DNA of 63,036 bases from Gluconobacter cerevisiae. Lineage in GTDB: Bacteria; Pseudomonadota; Alphaproteobacteria; Acetobacterales; Acetobacteraceae. The notes under the pieces are model-generated. The model saw only the letters and a program-made list of their open reading frames with translations. It was not told the origin of the DNA and searched no databases. The position numbers were made by a program, and so were the translations under genes. This document shows positions 58,758-63,036 of the stretch, one piece after another (the first letter of the stretch is position 1; every line of letters begins with the position of its first letter). The DNA lies in contig NZ_JABCQO010000012.1 in NCBI RefSeq assembly GCF_015244675.1, positions 1 through 63,036 of the forward strand, given 5' to 3'.

Positions 58758-58795
58758 CAGACAATTGGGTCGTAGCGAGGCTGCGACCCAATCGC

Positions 58796-59170
58796 ATGAC
58801 AAATGTGAACGTGACCGAGATGCCTTCTGATAACACGGCAACAACACGCCTTTGCTCAAGCCATGCGTGGTTGGCATGCTCTCCCTACAATCAGTTCTAC
58901 GTCACGCGTCCACTGGGCTGGATTCTTGTTGATCCGACGAAGCTGTCGACAATCGAGATACGGCAGCATATCGAGCAGAACCTTCAGGAGCCGATCGATG
59001 AGGAGGAGTTTCGGAGCAGGCTGTTCAGATCGCATCGTGTTCAGTTCGGCCCCGATCGCTGCACCCTGACGCCCGAGCTGCGGCCATTCTGGAGCAATCC
59101 CGTCCTTTCTCTCTCGTTCGCGGGTTTGCGTTTCGAAGGTGCTTGGTCGAAAGCAGCGTTTCGAGGTTAA
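58796..59170 (+). other. Uncertain open frame downstream of the GH15 gene
   Basis: A 124-codon frame with no ribosome site and no recognised domain; an equally long frame lies on the other strand (58856-59269). Neither can be called a gene. The region up to the IS at 59640 (including 59171-59640) shows no convincing gene and may be decayed mobile DNA. Confidence 0.2.
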
Positions 59171-59639
59171 TTTTCGAGGTATCAACAGAGGCTTTTGCCT
59201 TTCTCGATACGGGGGTTCTGCTCCAGTGTGAGAGGCAGCTTTCCAGCTTCGATTTCGAGAAGCCGACATTCAGCATTCCCCCCAAACCAGTCGCAACCCA
59301 GAGAAATGGTTCCAAGCCTGCGTGAGTTGAAATGTCTCTCGCAAAGAGGGCCAGAGACGATCAGGCTGTCTTTCCGGGAGCAGACTTTGTCCTTGCATGA
59401 ACATCATTGGAACACGCCTCGAAAAGACCTTTGTGGGTCTTTTTTGTGTCCCGCACCCTATGTCCGATAATAAGAATTAACGGACATAGGGGGTGAAGAG
59501 GGGGCGATTTTTGGAAAAAAGACTGAGACTTACCTTTTGAGGATATTAGGGTAATTTAATGCTGTTGCTACGGGCCGCTTGGTGGTATTGAAGGCTCATA
59601 GGCGAGAGACGCAGCGCGCCTTCCGGCCTGTGAAATAAC

Positions 59640-60575
59640 GGAAAAGTCTCTCAGAGCCTGAATCAGAAAGCGGTTTGATTGATTTTTCGCAGAACTCTGC
59701 GGATATGGGCAATCATCAACCACGCGTGGGATGACGAGATTGTTGCCTCGACATCCTTCGTGAGGCGACGGCAGCGTCCGAGCCATGCAAAGCTGCGCTC
59801 CACGATCCAGCGTTTGGGCAGGACGACGAAGCCTTCGGCCCGATCGCTACGCTTGACGATCTCGATCGTCCATCGGCCGAGTTCAGCCAGCGCACCACGC
59901 AACTTCTCGCCGGCATACCCGCCGTCACCGATCAGATGGCGAAGCCAGGGAAACAATGAGCGTATTCTGGTCGCTACCAGCGGCGCGCCATCACGATCCT
60001 GAATGTCGGCGGGATGCACGACGGCTGCCACGACATGACCCAGCGTATCGGTCGTGATATGCCGCTTGCGGCCCCTGATCTTCTTGCCCGCGTCATAACC
60101 GCGTGGACCGCCGTTTTCAGCAGTTTTAACCGACTGGCTGTCAATAATGCCTACCGAAGGCGTGGCGTCTCGCCCGTCCTGCTCACGCGACAGGATCACG
60201 AGAATATGGTTTATCGCTTCCCATCGTCCCTCGCGGATCCAACGGTAGAAATAGCCCTGCACGGTCGTGAAGGCGGGAAAATGACGAGGCAATTGTCGCC
60301 ACTGGCAACCCGTAGTGACGATATAGAGGATCGCCTCCATGACCCGGCGCAAATCCGTACGTCGTGGTCTCCCCAGTCGTTTCTTCTCGGGCATCAAAGG
60401 CGCAATCAGCGCCCACTCCGCATCGCGAAGGTCGCTTGCATACTCCAGGTCCTCCCGGCGATACTGCGCTCGGGTGATTTCAGTCCAGGCCATCTTGATC
60501 TCATCAGGTTCTCGCAAACCCATGAATCATAACCTGCTGAAATCACTCAACTCATTTTCGGTCAGACACTCAGAC
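59640..60575 (-). mobile_element. IS5-family-like insertion sequence (approximate limits)
   Basis: Built around the intact transposase at 59663-60493. Imperfect end-like sequences GAGCCTGAATCAGAAA (left) and the complement of GAGTGTCTGACCGAAA (right, near 60570) share GAG, CTGA and GAAA, but exact ends and target duplication could not be fixed by eye. Confidence 0.6.
59663..60493 (-). CDS. IS5-family transposase
   Basis: A 276-residue DDE transposase: N-terminal helical domain (ALIAPLMPEKKRLGRPRRTD, then TTGCQWRQLPRHFPAFTTVQ), first Asp in VGIIDSQSVKTAENGGPRG, second in HLIGDGGYAGEKLRGAL, and the E in KRWIVERSFAWLGRCRRLTK. It appears complete. The start at 60493 (MAWTEITRAQYRRE) is preferred over 60523. 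Confidence 0.93.
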   Translation of the reverse strand: MAWTEITRAQYRREDLEYASDLRDAEWALIAPLMPEKKRLGRPRRTDLRRVMEAILYIVTTGCQWRQLPRHFPAFTTVQGYFYRWIREGRWEAINHILVILSREQDGRDATPSVGIIDSQSVKTAENGGPRGYDAGKKIRGRKRHITTDTLGHVVAAVVHPADIQDRDGAPLVATRIRSLFPWLRHLIGDGGYAGEKLRGALAELGRWTIEIVKRSDRAEGFVVLPKRWIVERSFAWLGRCRRLTKDVEATISSSHAWLMIAHIRRVLRKINQTAF

Positions 60576-60727
60576 AAACAGTCATGACATCCTGTTCGGA
60601 GCGTGGCGCAAATCAGGCCCTGTGACTCATCCTTCCGGTCGAGGACTCAAATGACGATTTCCCTTGAAGCGCTCAAAAAGCAGGTCCATCTTGGAGACTA
60701 TCCGAAAAGCGACGCCTCATAGGATCA

Positions 60728-61819
60728 ATGGTTCCTCCGTTCGCCGAGAGGCTCACCCGTTTCAGTCTCGAACTGGGACGTCTGGATCAGGCGCTGAGAC
60801 ATGGCTCGGCTGTACCTGCCGTCCTGTTTCGGCAACGCCTGGATGCGATTCAGCGCCATAGCGCTGTCGACGGCTGGCTGATCGATCCCTGGTATCTGGT
60901 TGCCGAACTGCATGGCCTCGTGCCGAAAGTGGTTGGCCAGGACGGCTATGAACGCGGTACGGCCGTGGATGCGGCATCCCATGCCTTTACGCTCTGGCGT
61001 TGCTACGCTCGCCCGGATGCTATGCAGACGAGTGCCATTACAGAAGCCGAAGCGTTCCTGAATGATCAGTCATCAGGGTGGGGCCCTATCCTTGATGCGG
61101 GGATCGCTTTTCATCGCTGGTTACAGGCCGGGCAGCCCCGTGCTCCCTTCTGCGCGGCGTTAAGCCGGTACTGGCACTCCCATGATATTCTCCGGACGCC
61201 CTTGATCCTGACCGGCATAGAAGCACTCGCCCCGGGAACCCCTTGGGAGATCGAGCCCTGGCTGTGCTGGTGGCTCAATGCTCTTCTGGCCGAAGCCCGG
61301 GACGCGCACGATCTTCTGCGCCAGCTGGAGCGAGCCAGGACACAGGCACTTGAGAAGTGCGGCGCACAGCGTCGTCATTCCCGTGCGCCCCAAGCGGTCA
61401 ATGTGCTGGCCATCCAGCCGCTCGTGTCTGCCTCTATGCTGGCGGATCGTCTGGGCATGTCGATGAAAAGCGCGCTGCAGCTTCTCAGCGCGTTCCAGGA
61501 CCGAGGCATTGTTGTGGAAGTCACGCACCGAACGGCTCATCGCCTGTTTGGTCTGGCTGGCATGGGAGCGCTCCGAGACGTCGTGAAACCTCCAACACGA
61601 CCCATCCCCGGCCGAAAGCGCGGCCGGCCCCGTAAGGATCATCTTTTCACGACGCAAGCTATCCCGGAGGAAGAGATTACGCAGCTTCCGCCATCGACGC
61701 GGCTGGCCCCGGTTCAGTTCGACTATGAGGATCTGGCTGCAGCCATGAATCAGGCTGATGAAGCCATGTTGAGAAGCTCCCGGCTAATCGCCCGCCTCAA
61801 GGGACAGAAGGCCAGCTAG
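60728..61819 (+). CDS. DUF1612 / helix-turn-helix protein (RHE_PE00001-like)
   Basis: A 363-residue protein: DGWLIDPWYLVAELHGLVPK, RAPFCAALSRYWHSHDILRT, PLILTGIEALAPGTPWEIEP and the C-terminal helix-turn-helix LVSASMLADRLGMSMKSALQ, then GIVVEVTHRTAHRLFGLAGM and RPIPGRKRGRPRKDH. This order matches the rhizobial plasmid proteins with DUF1612. It is probably DNA-binding; its role is unknown. A short frame at 60652-60720 upstream is not called. The stop codon TAG is formed at the IS junction; before insertion it read TAA. Confidence 0.75.
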   Translation: MVPPFAERLTRFSLELGRLDQALRHGSAVPAVLFRQRLDAIQRHSAVDGWLIDPWYLVAELHGLVPKVVGQDGYERGTAVDAASHAFTLWRCYARPDAMQTSAITEAEAFLNDQSSGWGPILDAGIAFHRWLQAGQPRAPFCAALSRYWHSHDILRTPLILTGIEALAPGTPWEIEPWLCWWLNALLAEARDAHDLLRQLERARTQALEKCGAQRRHSRAPQAVNVLAIQPLVSASMLADRLGMSMKSALQLLSAFQDRGIVVEVTHRTAHRLFGLAGMGALRDVVKPPTRPIPGRKRGRPRKDHLFTTQAIPEEEITQLPPSTRLAPVQFDYEDLAAAMNQADEAMLRSSRLIARLKGQKAS

Positions 61820-62661
61820 GGCCTGTTAGATCTTGAATTTCTTCCCATATTGTAGGGATGGAAGAAGGAGACAGAACAGGCACCTTTACGGACGAGACAT
61901 GGGCGATCTGGGAACCTCTGATTGAGGAGGTTCGCCCGAGGGGCAAGACGCCGCCACATGATCTGCGGCGGACGATAGCAGCGATTTTCTGGCGTCATGA
62001 GAATGGCGCGAAATGGCGGAGCATCCCCGCTGAACTGGGTCCGTGGTGGCGGGCTGCGCAGCTTTTCATCCGCGGGGCGAAGCTCGGCGTATGGGAACGC
62101 CTGCTCGAACTGGTTCAGGAACAACAGGGAGTGGCGTTCGGAATGACTTTTCTGGATGGTACGAACATCAGGGCTCACCACAAGGCGGCGGGAGCCCAAA
62201 AAAAGGGGCCTCTTTCGAAGAGCGGGACCATCGTGAAGCACTTGGCCGCTCTCGCGGCGGCTATGGCACGAAAGTCTGCGTGATCGCTGATGGACATGGA
62301 AAAGCCTTCGGTTTTGCGCTGGCCCCCGGACAGGCTCATGAACTGCCCCTGGCACCAGCCATGCTCGACAACCTTCCCGCCATTCCCCTGTGGGTAGTGG
62401 CGGACAAGGGCTATGCGTCGAATGCCTTTCGTGAACGGATATGGGACATGGGAGCCCGGCCCGCCATTCCTGCGAAACGACGCGATGGGCCGGTCGCCTG
62501 CCCAAAATGGGCCTATCGGTGTCGACATCTTGTCGAGAACCTCTGGGCTCGCCTCAAGGAGTGGCGCGCTGTCGCAACCAGATACGAAAAAACAGCAACG
62601 TCGTTCCTCGCGGTCATCCACATCGCTGCCGCAGCAGACTGGATCAAGCCCTAACAGGCCC
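61819..62661 (+). mobile_element. Insertion sequence with programmed-frameshift transposase
   Basis: An 843-bp element with terminal repeats GGGCCTGTTAG/CTAACAGGCCC and a TA duplication (61817-61818 and 62662-62663). It contains two overlapping frames that together give one IS5-type transposase. The ends, TA target and frameshift fit the IS427-like group of IS5. Confidence 0.85.
61858..62654 (+). CDS. IS5-type (IS427-like) transposase, expressed by frameshift
   Basis: The first frame (61858-62283) gives TFTDETWAIWEPLIEEVRPR, IFWRHENGAKWRSIPAELGP and the first Asp in MTFLDGTNIRAHHKAAGAQK. The second frame, ending at 62654, continues with GRSRGGYGTKVCVIADGHGK, PLWVVADKGYASNAFRERIW (second Asp) and HLVENLWARLKEW (E). 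The shift point is the A7 run CCCAAAAAAAGGGG (about 62199-62212), a typical slippery site, so the gene may be functional. A simple frameshift mutation is the alternative. Confidence 0.85.
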
Positions 62662-62663
62662 TA

Positions 62664-63036
62664 ACGGTGCTCACCCCACGCGTACGTAAAATGCACTTTC
62701 GTGTGCGTTGTATAAATCTTCACATTAAATGCCCCAGTTTCTCATCACGGTATCTGACCGCCTGCGTGGTGTCTCTCAGGCAGCTCTGGGGGGAGAACGG
62801 TTGGTCCGATATTGGACGTAAAATACAGAAACCAGACATTCTTATGGGTGATATTTTATGCGCCGAGTTAGAGGGCTGGTTATGATTGATTTATTGTATC
62901 AGGACCAAAAACCGAACAGAGACGCGGAGGGATCGAAGAACCGTTGATTGATGTGCTTGGCCCGTGATTTTAGTTTTTGGGCGCTTTGATTGACGGTTCT
63001 TTGGGTCGGTTTTGATCTGCGTTTTGAGCGGATCGG
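62664..63036. other. Terminal region without a recognised gene
   Basis: About 370 nt, AT-rich near 62800-62900. A 72-codon frame at 62667-62885 has no support. An inverted repeat AGAACCGT/ACGGTTCT (62938-62945 and 62994-63001) is visible near the end. Nothing else is recognised. Confidence 0.5.

Overview
The window is accessory plasmid DNA, most likely from an acetic acid bacterium (Acetobacteraceae: Gluconobacter, Komagataeibacter, Gluconacetobacter or Acetobacter). The reasons are the GC-rich codon use, two MucR/Ros-type regulators, a giant GH15 protein that resembles Gluconobacter dextran dextrinase, and the dense set of IS and toxin-antitoxin modules. No chromosomal housekeeping gene, rRNA, tRNA or CRISPR array was seen.

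Layout. (1) 1-8814: a small mobilizable plasmid (112-4152; ParE/RelE-type toxin-antitoxin pair, iteron replicon, Mob protein) lies between two same-orientation copies of a 4.66-kb Tn3-family transposon. The first copy is cut by the window edge. The 5-bp duplication GGTAT sits at both ends of the small-plasmid segment, and joining the ends restores the mob stop codon, so this is a plasmid cointegrate. (2) 8815-12520: the host plasmid resumes with the 3' end of an interrupted gene, a secreted lytic transglycosylase, a secreted small protein and a VbhA/VbhT-like antitoxin/Fic pair. (3) 12531-26069: plasmid maintenance genes, mostly on the minus strand (two SSB-like proteins counting the one in part 4, UvrD-type helicase, DUF3991/Toprim protein, a MucR-like regulator), interspersed with three near-identical 533-bp non-coding repeats and one diverged 357-bp relative. 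The relative ends in a terminator and carries compensatory stem changes, so I read the four as a large structured RNA family. (4) 26121-43171: a BrnT/HTH pair, then a long minus-strand block with small orphan genes, an LPD29-like protein, a 620-residue ParB-like protein, a Phd/PemK pair, an AT-rich possible defence gene, a 1698-residue methylase-helicase, a second MucR-like regulator and a PAPS-reductase-like gene broken by an IS3-family element. Several minus-strand genes here and upstream have GC-rich cruciform or three-way-junction leaders. (5) 43250-47505: replication and partition core: 146-bp tandem repeats with palindromes, ParA, a small DNA-binding partner, RepA, an eight-iteron origin and a tyrosine recombinase. 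(6) 47618-50202: two HNH-type proteins and a Phd/VapC module. (7) 50321-54497: arsR-arsC-arsB-arsH and a convergent nhaA. (8) 54903-62661: the 1284-residue secreted or cell-associated GH15 protein, an IS5-type element, a DUF1612/HTH protein and a terminal IS whose insertion falls in that gene's stop codon.

Together the genes describe a composite plasmid: two replicons fused by a transposon, a backbone of replication, partition, single-strand binding and anti-restriction functions, at least five addiction modules (ParE/RelE-type, VbhAT-like, BrnT/HTH, Phd/PemK, Phd/VapC), and an arsenic, sodium/proton and polysaccharide cargo. The most unusual content is RNA-level structure: the 533-nt repeat family and the leader elements.
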